A stretch of 64,000 nucleotides of DNA, from contig JAHHQM010000006.1 of the NCBI GenBank assembly GCA_020026395.1, forward strand, positions 1 through 64,000. The letters are read 5' to 3'. Below, in pieces: positions 7,322-17,320 of this stretch. The position numbers were made by a program, and so were the translations under genes. The DNA comes from Alistipes sp. Its GTDB lineage: Bacteria > Bacteroidota > Bacteroidia > Bacteroidales > Rikenellaceae. The notes below the pieces were generated by a model, which searched no databases, was not told the origin of the DNA, and saw only the letters and a program-made list of their open reading frames with translations. How positions within the stretch are numbered: the first letter of the stretch is position 1; every line of letters starts with the position of its first letter.

Positions 7322-10171
7322 ATGAAGGGATTTTTGGAAGAACTTGCGCAGGATCTTTTCTCGCGTATGGGGGATGGCATATCGGATTGTGCCATCCTTT
7401 TTCCGTCGCGGCGTACCTGCTTGTTTTTTACGGATGCCATGTCGCGACTGACGGATCATCCGCTGTGGCAACCCCGCTGGGTGACCATCGACCGACTGAT
7501 GGGCGATATTTCGGGGTTGAAGAAGGGTGACCGTGTGCGTCTGATTACGGAGCTCTACAAGGTTTATTCGAAATACCACGATGAAACATTCGACAAGTTC
7601 TACTTTTGGGGCGATATGCTCCTCACGGACTTCGATACGCTCGACAAGTATCTGATCGATACGGAGATGCTGTTCGAGAATATCTCGGACATCAAGCAGA
7701 TCGAGGCCGACCTTTCCTACCTGACCGAGCAGCAGTTGCAGATCCTCAGGTTCTGGGCATCGTTCGGCGAGGAGGCGAATTATTCGAAGGAGCAACGCAA
7801 GTTCATGAAGATCTGGCGCACGTTGCTTCCCATCTATCGCGAATACCGTCAGCGGCTGACCGATCTGGGCATCGCCTACACGGGTATGATCCACCGTGCG
7901 GCGGTCGAACGCATTCGGAGCGGAGAGGCCGAGCTGAAGGATAAACGCCACTATGTGGTGGCGGGATTCAATGCCCTTTCGGCCTGCGAAAAGGAGCTTT
8001 TCAAGTTCCTGGCACGCTCGACCGAGACGGATTTCTATTGGGACTACGACGATTATTATGTGCGGAACATGGAGCAGGAGGCGGGTATGTTTATCCGCGA
8101 CAATATCGTCCGTTTTCCGCAATGCACCGAATTTCCGCACGACGGCATGGCTCATCCGAAGAATATGACCGCCATGGCTACCGTGTCGAATGCCGTGCAG
8201 TGTAAATATACGGCCGACATCCTGCGCGAGTTGGCCGAAAAAAGCCCGACGGGACGCCTGGACAAGGAGACGGCCGTGGTGCTTACCGACGAGAATCTGT
8301 TGATGCCGTTGCTGTATGCCCTTCCCAAGGAGTTGGGCGAGGTGAACGTCACGATGGGTTATCCGTTGAGGCAGACCACCGCCTACACGTTTGTCGAGCG
8401 ATTGATCGAGTTGCAGAGCCATTGTCGGGTGAAGAACGGCGAGGTGTCGTTCTATCATGTGGATGTGGCGGGACTTCTGGCGCATCCCTTCCTTCAGGAG
8501 CAGGATCCCGCGCTGATGATCTCGCTTCGGGAACGCATCGTGCGCGAACGACGCATCACGGTGGCGGGAGATTGGTTACAGCAAAACGATCTGTTGAGGT
8601 GCATTTTCTCGGCGGCAAAGTCGTGGACGGAGCTTTCGGATTACCTGCTACGGGTAATCGATACGGTGGTGAAGATCCCTTCGGAGAAGACCGATCGCAG
8701 GGAGCGTTACGAGTATTTGACGATTCTCTCGGAGGAGATCACAAAGCTGCGTAACTCGCTCAATGAGTGCGATGTGGAGCTTACGCCGTCGATTTATGCT
8801 TCGCTCCTGAGACGTCACCTTCAGACCGTGCGCATCCCGTTCAAGGGCGAGCCGTTGCGGGGTATTCAGGTGATGGGTATCCTCGAGACGCGAAACCTCG
8901 ATTTCAAGAACGTGATCATCCTCTCGATGACCGACGATAATTTCCCGGGCAATCGTCTGGGCGATGCCTCCTATGTGCCGTATAACCTGCGTTCGGCCTA
9001 CGAACTGCCGACGACCGAGCACCACGAAGGTGTCTATGCCTACTATTTCTACCGACTGATTCAGCGTGCCGAGACCGTCCATATGGTCTATTGCTCGCAT
9101 GCCGACGATAAATCGACGGGAGAACCGAGCCGTTACATCCGTCAGCTGGACTACGAAAGCGGATTTACCTTGAAACGCACCGAGGTGGGTGTCGATGTCA
9201 ATCTGGCCGATGCCGAGCCGATCGAGATGGAGAAAACCCCGCAGGTGATGGCCTCGCTGGAGCGCTTCACCGACCCCGCGCAGGAAAAGAAACTTTCGCC
9301 GTCGGCCTTCTCGCGGTATGTCAAGTGCCCGTTGTGTTTCTACTTTTATTCGGTGGCGCACCTTTCGCCCGACGACGAAATGTCGGAGGATGTCGATGCC
9401 CCGATGTTCGGTACGATCCTCCACGCCGCCGCGCAAAGCCTCTATTCGCGGGTGAAGGACGAACTCCACCCCGCCAAGGCGTTGGATGCCCTGCGCCGAT
9501 CGAAGGAGGTTGTTCGGGCGGTCGATAAGGCGATCAACGAATCCTACCTGTGCAATCCGAAAGCCTCGCGGGAGGATTATTCGGGCAGTCTGCTTTTGGT
9601 CGAGGACATCGTGACGCGTTACTTGAAGAGTGGCGTGATGAACTTCGATGTCAACCACGACAATTTTACGGTGACGGGAGTGGAGGAGGAGATCCAGTGG
9701 AAAGTCCCGTTCAAGAGTGGCGATCGGGAGTATGAATTGCGCATCGGCGGTGTGGCCGACCGCATCGACATGCTCGATGACGGCACGATCCGCGTGGTGG
9801 ACTACAAAACGGGCGATTCGCAACTCGAATTCGGTGGTTTGGATGCCTTGTTCCATTCCGAGGCGCGATCGGGACGGGGTAATGTGTTGCAGATCCTGAT
9901 CTATTCGATGATCCTCTCGCACACGCGACACAAGGAGGTGATTCCCGCGCTCTATTATGTGCGGGATATGTCGAAGGAGGACTATTCGCCGATGCTCTGC
10001 GACAAGGAGTTGAAGATTCGGGGGGCGAATTATTCGTTCTACCGCGAGGCGTTCGAAAAACTGCTTGCGGAGACTTTCGCCGAAATTTACAACCCCGAAA
10101 TTCCGTTCCGACAGACTGAAAATGAAAAGGATTGTGGCTATTGTGAATTCCGCAAGATCTGCCGACGATAG
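7322..10171 (+). CDS. AddB-like PD-(D/E)XK nuclease subunit
   Basis: A 949-residue protein of the AddB/RexB type. The N-terminal helicase-like part has lost a proper P-loop (it begins CAILFPSRRTCLFF). The C-terminal third is a RecB-type nuclease with GTILHAAAQSLY and VVDYKTGDSQ. Four cysteines fit the AddB iron-sulfur staple: one in YVKCPLC before the nuclease and a CX2CX5C group at the very C-terminus (DCGYCEFRKIC). It should pair with the AddA-like protein encoded divergently at 3202-6369 to resect DNA ends for recombination. Its ATG is 8 bp after the DUF2807 stop. Confidence 0.85.
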   Translation: MKGFLEELAQDLFSRMGDGISDCAILFPSRRTCLFFTDAMSRLTDHPLWQPRWVTIDRLMGDISGLKKGDRVRLITELYKVYSKYHDETFDKFYFWGDMLLTDFDTLDKYLIDTEMLFENISDIKQIEADLSYLTEQQLQILRFWASFGEEANYSKEQRKFMKIWRTLLPIYREYRQRLTDLGIAYTGMIHRAAVERIRSGEAELKDKRHYVVAGFNALSACEKELFKFLARSTETDFYWDYDDYYVRNMEQEAGMFIRDNIVRFPQCTEFPHDGMAHPKNMTAMATVSNAVQCKYTADILRELAEKSPTGRLDKETAVVLTDENLLMPLLYALPKELGEVNVTMGYPLRQTTAYTFVERLIELQSHCRVKNGEVSFYHVDVAGLLAHPFLQEQDPALMISLRERIVRERRITVAGDWLQQNDLLRCIFSAAKSWTELSDYLLRVIDTVVKIPSEKTDRRERYEYLTILSEEITKLRNSLNECDVELTPSIYASLLRRHLQTVRIPFKGEPLRGIQVMGILETRNLDFKNVIILSMTDDNFPGNRLGDASYVPYNLRSAYELPTTEHHEGVYAYYFYRLIQRAETVHMVYCSHADDKSTGEPSRYIRQLDYESGFTLKRTEVGVDVNLADAEPIEMEKTPQVMASLERFTDPAQEKKLSPSAFSRYVKCPLCFYFYSVAHLSPDDEMSEDVDAPMFGTILHAAAQSLYSRVKDELHPAKALDALRRSKEVVRAVDKAINESYLCNPKASREDYSGSLLLVEDIVTRYLKSGVMNFDVNHDNFTVTGVEEEIQWKVPFKSGDREYELRIGGVADRIDMLDDGTIRVVDYKTGDSQLEFGGLDALFHSEARSGRGNVLQILIYSMILSHTRHKEVIPALYYVRDMSKEDYSPMLCDKELKIRGANYSFYREAFEKLLAETFAEIYNPEIPFRQTENEKDCGYCEFRKICRR

Positions 10172-10190
10172 ATTTTTTCGCTCTTTTTCG

Positions 10191-10198
10191 TACCTTTG
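10191..10198 (+). promoter_or_regulatory. Bacteroidota -7 box (TACCTTTG)
   Basis: TACCTTTG matches the TAnnTTTG consensus and lies 31 bp before the caspase-like gene, after the addB stop, with T-rich sequence upstream in place of a clear -33 TTTG. It would give that gene its own short-leader transcript. Confidence 0.55.
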
Positions 10199-10228
10199 TC
10201 GTGTGTGAAAATTTGAACACAAAAGATT

Positions 10229-11941
10229 ATGAAACCTATATTCCTATTTTTGATTTTACTGATGGCGACCGATTTCGTGTCGGCGCAGACCTTCTCCGAG
10301 GAGCTCCTGAAAAAGGCTCAGGGGGGCGATGCGGCGGCCATGGACGACTTGGGTCGCTGTTACCATTCGGGACTCGGCGTCGCGAAGAACGATCGGGAGG
10401 CCGTCCGCTGGTGGACGGAAGCCTGTCGAGAGGGTGTCGTGTCGGCCTATAATTCGCTGGGTAACTGTTATGCGCAGGGGCTGGGTGTGGCGAAAAGTCC
10501 CGCACAGGCCGTCGAGCTCTATATGAAGGGTGCGCGTCTGGGCGATCGGGCGGCGATCGTTAACCTGGTGGCGTGCTACCGTGAGGGGCGCGGCGTGAGT
10601 AAGGATCCGTCGAAAGCCAACATGCTGGATGCCGCCGCGCATCTGGTCGAAGCGGGGGATATGTCCCGTGCGCTGAATTTCGTGAACCGCGCACTGCCCG
10701 TGGTGCGTCAGGATAAATCCTACGAATCGTTTGCCCGCGAATATGTGGCGCAGGCGATGAGCGATTGGTCGGCCGAGAATGCCGAGGCGACCGATTCGCT
10801 GCGCAGCGTGAAGAGCAGCGAGCTGAACCTCAAGGCCGAGCGCGTCTATGTCGATCTGGTGAAGGACGATATCCGTCTGAACCTCACGCTCAAGGAGTAC
10901 AACGAGAAGCGTAAGGCGTTCCTGGTGCTGGATCCCCAATTCGGCGAGATCTTCGTGCAGGTGCCCGAGGAGGATGCCGATCAATTTGCCCGTTACTGGT
11001 TGCAGCACGAGGTGGAAGAACCCACGTTCGGAATCGAGCAGGGACATTTGGCCTTGAAGTCGCTGATCATCAAGATGCCCTACGGCAAGCGTTACGGCTA
11101 CGGGGTTGATCTGAAGGGTGATACGGCAAACGGAAATAAGACCTCGACACCCGTGATCGTGTCGGATGTCGATGTGGATATTCCCGTCAATCCGACCGAC
11201 AACGATAAGACGTTTGTGGTGGTCTTCGCCAACGAGCGTTATCGCCGTGATGCCGATTCGGAGTGTTCGTTGCGCGATGGCGAGATTTTCGCCCGTTACT
11301 GCCACGAGACGCTGGGTATTCCCGACAAGAACATCCGTTTTGCGCCCAATGCGACGCTCAACGACATCCGTTACGAATTGCGCTGGCTGAAAAATGCCGT
11401 GAACGAATACGGCGGAAATGCCGAGATTATTGTCTATTATTCGGGTCACGGCATGGCCGATCCGCGAACCCGAGAGGCGTATATCCTGCCGTCGGACGGA
11501 TTCTGCGAGGATCTGAAGACGGGCTATAAATTGGACGATTTGTGCGACGAACTCTCGCTTTACCGCAGTCGTTCGACCCTCCTGATTCTGGATTCGTCGT
11601 TTGCGGGGGTGCGCCGTGACGGAGCAACGTTGGAGACCAACCGCAACGGCCGTCTGATGCCCCGTCAGTGTGTGCCGTCGGGGAAGATGATGGTCTTTAC
11701 GGCGGCCGAGAACGACGAAACGGCCTATGTCTATCGCGAGAAGGGACACGGAGCATTCACCTACTTCCTGCTCAAGAAATTGCAGCAGACGCGCGGAGAG
11801 GTGACCCTGGGCGATTTGAGCAAATATGTGGCGCGTGAAGTGCGCGACCAGGCGTGGGTCGGCTGGCGCAGTCACCAGACCCCGAGGGCGTTGGTCGCGA
11901 TCACACTTTCGCACGTATGGCGGCCGATCCGTCTGCGTTAA
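10229..11941 (+). CDS. Secreted Sel1-repeat / caspase-fold protein with Cys-to-Ser change
   Basis: A 570-residue protein. A signal peptide (MKPIFLFLILLMATDFVSAQ) is followed by about three Sel1/TPR-like repeats over residues 28-140 (for example LGRCYHSGLGVAKNDREAVRWW), a linker, and a C-terminal peptidase C14 (caspase/metacaspase) domain from about residue 325. The catalytic His is present in YYSGHGM (His407). The usual DACFSG box reads DSSFAG at 455-460, so the nucleophilic Cys is Ser457 and the codon is an unambiguous TCG. It is therefore probably a non-proteolytic caspase-fold scaffold, or less likely a Ser-based hydrolase. It has its own promoter box and ends at a bidirectional terminator. 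Confidence 0.85.
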   Translation: MKPIFLFLILLMATDFVSAQTFSEELLKKAQGGDAAAMDDLGRCYHSGLGVAKNDREAVRWWTEACREGVVSAYNSLGNCYAQGLGVAKSPAQAVELYMKGARLGDRAAIVNLVACYREGRGVSKDPSKANMLDAAAHLVEAGDMSRALNFVNRALPVVRQDKSYESFAREYVAQAMSDWSAENAEATDSLRSVKSSELNLKAERVYVDLVKDDIRLNLTLKEYNEKRKAFLVLDPQFGEIFVQVPEEDADQFARYWLQHEVEEPTFGIEQGHLALKSLIIKMPYGKRYGYGVDLKGDTANGNKTSTPVIVSDVDVDIPVNPTDNDKTFVVVFANERYRRDADSECSLRDGEIFARYCHETLGIPDKNIRFAPNATLNDIRYELRWLKNAVNEYGGNAEIIVYYSGHGMADPRTREAYILPSDGFCEDLKTGYKLDDLCDELSLYRSRSTLLILDSSFAGVRRDGATLETNRNGRLMPRQCVPSGKMMVFTAAENDETAYVYREKGHGAFTYFLLKKLQQTRGEVTLGDLSKYVAREVRDQAWVGWRSHQTPRALVAITLSHVWRPIRLR

Positions 11942-11952
11942 GCAAAAAAAAT

Positions 11953-11983
11953 AAGGGATGACCTTTCGGGGTCATCCCTTTTT
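11953..11983. terminator. Bidirectional terminator between convergent genes
   Basis: An 11-bp stem (AAGGGATGACC with GGTCATCCCTT) with a TTTCGG loop, an A-run on the left and a T-run on the right. It separates the caspase-like gene from the convergent HAD gene and can serve both strands. Confidence 0.85.
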
Positions 11984-11985
11984 GT

Positions 11986-12576
11986 TTAGAAGGTGATTTT
12001 GAAGTAGGGGGCACCGCTTCTTTGGGCGGCCTCCAACCCCACGCGGGAATCTTCGAAGATGAGAGTTTCGAGGGGCGAGCACCCTTCCCGCTCCATGACT
12101 TTCAGAAAACATTCGGGATCGGGTTTGCTGTGCGCCACATCGCACCCCGCAATCACGCCGTCCACCTCGCCGATCCGACCCTCGCTTACGTCCTTAAGGC
12201 CGATGCCCAGGTGACGCATCACGTTGTCGATGTTGTCGCGGCTGCCCGTGGAGACGATCCACACGTGTCCGCCGTCCCGTCGGAAGCGGCAACAAAAATC
12301 CCATAATTCGCGGTTGATGACCACCGAATCGAAAAACGAGGGGTAGAGTTCGATTTTACGCAGGCGCAGACGCTCCTTCAGCTCGGGATCGGTGATGCCG
12401 TAAGCCGTGAGAAACTCCACACAACGCATCCCGAAATAGTGATCCAGATACTCCTGTTCCGTGAGGGGAAATCCCGCCTCGCGGAGCGTGGCGACATAGG
12501 CGGCGGCATTTGCACGGCGCGTATCGACCAGCGTGCCGTCGAAATCCGTGAGAATCAGTTTTACGGGATTGTGCAT
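11986..12576 (-). CDS. HAD-superfamily phosphatase (PGP/beta-PGM type)
   Basis: A 196-residue HAD hydrolase with motif I DFDGTLVDT at the N-terminus, motif II IVSTGS, motif III Lys in SKPDPECF and motif IV IFEDSRVG. The helical cap between motifs I and II puts it in the phosphoglycolate phosphatase/beta-phosphoglucomutase subfamily. It removes phosphate from a small metabolite in the cytoplasm; the substrate cannot be read from sequence. Its start overlaps the stop of the upstream M23 gene (TGATG), so it is translationally coupled to it, perhaps only for co-expression. Confidence 0.85.
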   Translation of the reverse strand: MHNPVKLILTDFDGTLVDTRRANAAAYVATLREAGFPLTEQEYLDHYFGMRCVEFLTAYGITDPELKERLRLRKIELYPSFFDSVVINRELWDFCCRFRRDGGHVWIVSTGSRDNIDNVMRHLGIGLKDVSEGRIGEVDGVIAGCDVAHSKPDPECFLKVMEREGCSPLETLIFEDSRVGLEAAQRSGAPYFKITF

Positions 12577-13529
12577 CAGTCGAAGGATTGCATACCCGAC
12601 TGGGCGATGTACATCAGCCGCTTGTAGTCGGTCGGGGTGAGTTCCATAAAGAAATAGTGAATCGGATCGACCCGCATGCCGTTGTGGCGCACCTCGTAGT
12701 GGAGGTGGGGGGCAAGCGAAAGACCCGTATTGCCCGAGAAGGCGATGATGTCACCGCGGCGCACCTTTTTGCCCTCCCGCACGTGGATTTCGCCCAGGTG
12801 GTGATAGCTGGTGCTGTAACCGTTGCCGTGGTCTATGACGATGGTCTTGCCCGAGGTCGAATTACGCATCATGACGTGGCTCACCGTTCCGTCGGCCGTT
12901 GCAAATACGCGCGATCCTTCGGGTACGGTATAGTCCACACCCTGATGGGGTTGCAGTGTCTTGTAGAAGGGATGGAAACGCATGCCGTAGGAGGCGGTCA
13001 TCAGCGTCAGTTTCTTGTTGATGACGGGTTGGATCGAGGGGATATAGTTGCACTCTTCGCCCTTCTGCTGGATGCGGCGGTGCAGGGCTACATAAATCTC
13101 GTTAAGCGAACTGAGCTCCTTGTCCATGTGCTCCATACGGTGCTCCAGTTCCTCACGAAGGCTCTGCGAGGTGCGGTTCACGACCTGTTCGTAGGTCGTG
13201 TTGCGGCGCTGCTGAAATTCGGCCGCGAGGTCGTTCGGAGCAGCCTCGAACAGCGTCTGAAACACGTTGCGGTCGCGTTCCGAAAGGTTGTCCACAACCG
13301 TCATCAGCGAGTCGTAGCGCTGTGATAGGCGCGTGTATTGTTCGCGGAGCTGGTCGGTCTGATGTTTCAGATCGTACTCGAACGGTGTATCGAAAAACAA
13401 CGAAAATCCGAAGTAATAAAGCACCGTAAGACCGCCCCACACGAACAGGCGCACGACGAAGCGGATGATGCGGGTCTTGCGCTGACGGCGTCGGCGCAGA
13501 CGTTCCAGGTTTTTCTTTCCGGTCATCAT
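12576..13529 (-). CDS. Membrane-anchored M23 metallopeptidase (first of a tandem pair)
   Basis: A 317-residue protein. A short basic cytoplasmic start precedes one membrane helix near residues 22-45, a coiled coil at about 50-140, and a C-terminal LytM/M23 domain. The zinc-ligand motifs HQGVD and PHLHYE are intact, so the enzyme should be an active peptidoglycan endopeptidase in the periplasm. The layout, membrane anchor then coiled coil then LytM domain, resembles cell-elongation or division endopeptidases of Bacteroidota. It begins 4 bp after the stop of a paralogous M23 gene; the two share the plan but differ in sequence. Confidence 0.88.
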   Translation of the reverse strand: MMTGKKNLERLRRRRQRKTRIIRFVVRLFVWGGLTVLYYFGFSLFFDTPFEYDLKHQTDQLREQYTRLSQRYDSLMTVVDNLSERDRNVFQTLFEAAPNDLAAEFQQRRNTTYEQVVNRTSQSLREELEHRMEHMDKELSSLNEIYVALHRRIQQKGEECNYIPSIQPVINKKLTLMTASYGMRFHPFYKTLQPHQGVDYTVPEGSRVFATADGTVSHVMMRNSTSGKTIVIDHGNGYSTSYHHLGEIHVREGKKVRRGDIIAFSGNTGLSLAPHLHYEVRHNGMRVDPIHYFFMELTPTDYKRLMYIAQSGMQSFD

Positions 13530-13533
13530 GGCT

Positions 13534-14568
13534 TTAGAACTTTTCGTAGGTTATATCTTTCATCTGCTTCATCAGATTGTCGTATTCTTCGGGCGTCATG
13601 TTCTTGTTGAAGTAGTTGATCGGGTTTACGTGATGCCCCTTGTGGATGACTTCGTAGTGGAGGTGCGGGCCGCTCGAAATACCCGTGTTACCCACCAGCG
13701 CGATGAGCTGTCCGCGCTTGATCTTCTCACCGGGGCGCACCAACACCTTGCTCAAGTGGGCGTAGCGCGTCTTGTAACCGAATTCGTGGTTCAGGAGTAC
13801 CTGCTTACCATATCCGCGGATCGATCGGGTCGATTCGACCACGGCATCACCTGTGGCAAATACGGGGTCACCGATGTGGCCTGCAAGATCGACTCCCTTA
13901 TGCGGGCGGATGATGCCCAGGGTGGGGTGCAGACGGCGCATGTTGAATGCTCCGATGTGGTTGTTGCGTAGCTTCTTACGGTCGATCGGCCAAATGGCGG
14001 GAATGGCCGCCGAAAGTTGCTCCTTGTTGTGGCTCAGGCGTTGCAGTTCGTCCATTGACACCGACTCGAGGTAGAGCGTACGCGCAAGGCGGTCGAGCTG
14101 CTTCCATGTGTCGATCATCAGGGGCGCGAAATCATCGTCGGCCATTGCGACGTATTTGCTTTCGGCATAGGGTTGCCACACGCTCGCAATCGAAAGCGTG
14201 TCGGTGGCAAACAGTGTGCGGTATACGAAATTGTCGCGTTGGCGGATGTTGTCGACGCGGCTCTGTGCCGTGCGGATGCGCTCCTGAAGGATGCGGTACT
14301 CGGTGATTAACTGACGGTTATCGCGATTGATGCGGTAGATCTTCGGGGTGAAGAAAAAGTAGGAGAAAACCACGTTGGCCACCGACACCAGAATGAAGCC
14401 GATCAGGATGCGTCGGATGAGGCGGTAGGTGCGCAGGCGTGCCGTGACCGATCCCACGTCATGGGCCAGCTCCGAGGATTTCTCGCAGAGCGTGTCCAGT
14501 ACGTGCATGGCCTCGTGGCGCATATCCCGACCCGGGTCGTGGCGTTCGTCTTGCTGATTTTCACTCAT
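13534..14568 (-). CDS. Membrane-anchored M23 metallopeptidase (second of a tandem pair)
   Basis: A 344-residue paralogue of the adjacent gene. It has a cytoplasmic N-terminus of about 45 residues, a membrane helix (ILIGFILVSVANVVFSYFFF), a coiled-coil region, and an M23 domain with HKGVDL and PHLHYEV zinc motifs. It is expected to cut peptide cross-links in peptidoglycan. It is first in the three-gene run M23-M23-HAD, and a TATATTTG box upstream on this strand gives a likely promoter. Whether the two M23 proteins act together as a heteromer is unknown. Confidence 0.88.
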   Translation of the reverse strand: MSENQQDERHDPGRDMRHEAMHVLDTLCEKSSELAHDVGSVTARLRTYRLIRRILIGFILVSVANVVFSYFFFTPKIYRINRDNRQLITEYRILQERIRTAQSRVDNIRQRDNFVYRTLFATDTLSIASVWQPYAESKYVAMADDDFAPLMIDTWKQLDRLARTLYLESVSMDELQRLSHNKEQLSAAIPAIWPIDRKKLRNNHIGAFNMRRLHPTLGIIRPHKGVDLAGHIGDPVFATGDAVVESTRSIRGYGKQVLLNHEFGYKTRYAHLSKVLVRPGEKIKRGQLIALVGNTGISSGPHLHYEVIHKGHHVNPINYFNKNMTPEEYDNLMKQMKDITYEKF

Positions 14569-14594
14569 TATTAAAAAACTTACCTTTATTTATG

Positions 14595-14622
14595 CAAATA
14601 TAGCGTAAAATGTGTAAATTTG
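14595..14622. promoter_or_regulatory. Divergent promoter pair for M23 operon and alaS
   Basis: On the minus strand TATATTTG (14595-14602) faces the M23 genes. On the plus strand TAAATTTG (14615-14622) faces alaS. Both match the TAnnTTTG box, and they lie only 12 bp apart inside the 98-bp intergenic space. Confidence 0.6.
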
Positions 14623-14666
14623 CAACTTGGTAAAAAGAGAACGAGAAAATATTATTTCGATTATAT

Positions 14667-17288
14667 ATGGAATCAAACAAAATCCGTCAGGCTTTCCTCG
14701 ACTTCTTCGAGAGCAAAGGCCACCACATCGTACCGTCGGCTCCGATGGTCGTCAAAGGTGATCCCACGTTGATGTTCACCAATGCGGGTATGAACCAGTT
14801 CAAAGACATTTTCCTGGGCAATGCCCCCCGTAAATATCCCCGTGCCGCCGATACGCAGAAGTGTCTGCGTGTGTCGGGTAAGCACAACGACCTGGAGGAG
14901 GTCGGTCACGATACCTACCACCACACTATGTTCGAGATGCTCGGCAACTGGTCGTATGGCGATTACTTCAAGAAAGAGGCCATCGAGTGGGCTTGGGAGT
15001 TGTTGCACGACGTATATCACCTGCCCGCCGAGCGTATGTATGCCACCGTATTCGAGGGTTCGAAGGAGGACGGCGTGGATTTCGATCAGGAGGCTTACGA
15101 CTATTGGCGTCGTTATCTTCCGGCCGATCACATCATCAACGGCAACAAGCACGACAACTTCTGGGAGATGGGCGAGACGGGTCCCTGCGGATCCTGCTCG
15201 GAGATTCACTTCGACTTGCGTGACGAGGAGGAGATCGCCAAGATCCCCGGCCGCGATCTGATTAACAAGGACAACCCCCAGGTCATCGAGATCTGGAACC
15301 TCGTGTTCATGCAGTACAACCGCAAGGCCAACGGCGAGTTGGAGCTGTTGCCCGCACGTAACGTCGATACGGGTATGGGCTTCGAGCGTCTGTGTATGAT
15401 TCTTCAGGGCAAGAAATCGAACTACGACACCGACGTCTTCCAGCCGACGATCAGCCGCATTGCCGCCATGGCCGGAAAAACCTACGGAAAGAACGAGAAA
15501 GACGACATCGCCATGCGTGTGATCGCCGATCACCTGCGTGCCATCGCATTCTCGATTGCCGACGGTCAGCTGCCTTCGAACGTGAAGGCCGGTTACGTGA
15601 TCCGTCGAATCCTGCGCCGTGCCGTACGTTACGGTTACACGTACCTCGGTTTCACCGAACCGACGTTGTGTAAGCTGGTTGCAGGTCTGGTGGATCAGAT
15701 GGGCGTACAGTTCCCCGAGCTGAAGAGCCAGCAGACGCTTATCGAGAAGGTGATCGAGGACGAGGAGGCATCGTTCCTGCGTACGCTGGCCACGGGTATC
15801 AACCTGTTGGACGGTGTGATCGCCAAAACCAAGAAAGAGAACAAAAAAGCGATTTCGGGTGCCGAGGCATTCGAATTGTACGATACGTTCGGATTCCCGA
15901 TCGACCTTACGGAGCTTATCGCAAGAGAGCAGGGTGTAGGTGTCGATTTGGAGGAGTTCGAGAAGGAGTTGCAGGCTCAGAAGGCACGTTCGCGTAATGC
16001 GGCTGCCGTCGAGTCGGACGACTGGGTCGAGGTAAAACCCGTCAAGGAGAGCGTCTTTACGGGGTACGACCACCTCACGGAGCAGGTACACATTGCCCGT
16101 TACCGCCGTGTAAAGTCGAAGAACAAGGTATCCTACCAGCTGGTATTCGACCAGACACCGTTCTATGGCAACGGTGGTGGTCAGATCGGTGATGTGGGTT
16201 ACATCGAGAACGCCAACGAGCGTCTGGAGGTCGTAGCCACCGAGAAGGAGAATGGTCTGATTATCCATATCCTGAACGAGCTTCCCGAAAACCCCGCTGC
16301 CGAATTTACGGCCGTGGTAAATCCCGAGAAGCGTCAGTCGGCTGCCAACAACCACTCGGCAACCCACCTTTTGCACCACGCCCTGCGTAAGGTGCTGGGG
16401 ACGCACGTCGAGCAGAAGGGTTCGCTCGTAACGCCCGAGGTGCTGCGTTTCGACTTCTCGCATTTCCAGAAGGTTACGCCCGAGCAGTTGCGCGAGGTGG
16501 AGAGCGAGGTGAACCGCATGATCCGCGAGGACTTCAAGTTGGAGGAGAACCGCAACACCACCAAGGAGGAGGCCGAGGCCGCAGGTGCCATGATGTTGTT
16601 CGGCGAGAAATACGGCGACAAGGTACGTATGGTCAAGTTCGGCCCGTCGGTTGAGTTGTGTGCCGGTACGCACACCGCATCGACCGGTAAGATCGGTTTC
16701 TTCAAGATCGTAAGCGAAAGCGCCATTTCGGCAGGTGTCCGCCGTATCGAGGCTGTGACGGGTGCACAGGCCGAGAAGCTGGTCTATGCCGCCGAGGATG
16801 CGCTGCACAACGTCGCCGAGTATCTGAACAACCCGCAGGTATTGACCGCCGTGAAGAAGATGCTGGAGACCAACGAGCAGCTTTCGAAGGAGGTTGAGGC
16901 CATGCGTAAGGAGCAGGTAGCCCAGTGGGCCGACAAGATCGTCGCTTCGACCGTCGAGCGTGACGGCATGCAGATCTTCTCGATTGTCTCGGATCGTACG
17001 CCCGAATTCCTGAAGGATCTGGCTTACAATTTGAAGACGCGTTCGTCGAAACTCGTGTTTGTCGTAGGTTCGCACTACGGCAATAAACCCACGCTGACGG
17101 TGATGCTCGGTGACGAGATCGTAAGTGCGGGTGCCAATGCAGGTAAGGTCGTTCGCGAGGCCGCACGCCTGATGCAGGGCGGCGGTGGCGGTCAGGCTTT
17201 CTTCGCTACGGCAGGCGGTAAGAACATCGAAGGCTTGCAGGCCGCAGTCGATAAGGCTGTGGAGCTGATCTGCGCCCAGGTAAAGTAA
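14667..17288 (+). CDS. alaS: Alanyl-tRNA synthetase
   Basis: An 873-residue class II synthetase charging tRNA-Ala. The catalytic domain begins at once ([43 protein letters not shown]). The editing domain has its zinc and catalytic residues in [13 protein letters not shown] and in [12 protein letters not shown]-terminal glycine-rich DHHA1 segment ([15 protein letters not shown]) closes the protein. Length and domain order are normal for the family. gpmI follows closely, so the two housekeeping genes may be co-transcribed from the TAAATTTG promoter upstream. Confidence 0.97.
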   Translation: MESNKIRQAFLDFFESKGHHIVPSAPMVVKGDPTLMFTNAGMNQFKDIFLGNAPRKYPRAADTQKCLRVSGKHNDLEEVGHDTYHHTMFEMLGNWSYGDYFKKEAIEWAWELLHDVYHLPAERMYATVFEGSKEDGVDFDQEAYDYWRRYLPADHIINGNKHDNFWEMGETGPCGSCSEIHFDLRDEEEIAKIPGRDLINKDNPQVIEIWNLVFMQYNRKANGELELLPARNVDTGMGFERLCMILQGKKSNYDTDVFQPTISRIAAMAGKTYGKNEKDDIAMRVIADHLRAIAFSIADGQLPSNVKAGYVIRRILRRAVRYGYTYLGFTEPTLCKLVAGLVDQMGVQFPELKSQQTLIEKVIEDEEASFLRTLATGINLLDGVIAKTKKENKKAISGAEAFELYDTFGFPIDLTELIAREQGVGVDLEEFEKELQAQKARSRNAAAVESDDWVEVKPVKESVFTGYDHLTEQVHIARYRRVKSKNKVSYQLVFDQTPFYGNGGGQIGDVGYIENANERLEVVATEKENGLIIHILNELPENPAAEFTAVVNPEKRQSAANNHSATHLLHHALRKVLGTHVEQKGSLVTPEVLRFDFSHFQKVTPEQLREVESEVNRMIREDFKLEENRNTTKEEAEAAGAMMLFGEKYGDKVRMVKFGPSVELCAGTHTASTGKIGFFKIVSESAISAGVRRIEAVTGAQAEKLVYAAEDALHNVAEYLNNPQVLTAVKKMLETNEQLSKEVEAMRKEQVAQWADKIVASTVERDGMQIFSIVSDRTPEFLKDLAYNLKTRSSKLVFVVGSHYGNKPTLTVMLGDEIVSAGANAGKVVREAARLMQGGGGGQAFFATAGGKNIEGLQAAVDKAVELICAQVK

Positions 17289-17320
17289 TCAATAGGTTAA
17301 ATTAAATAATGAGAGTTACT

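Noticed and set aside
14673..17075. An 800-codon minus-strand frame opposite alaS
   Set aside because: Shadow of a certain housekeeping gene, with no domain and an unlikely His/Leu/Thr-rich composition.
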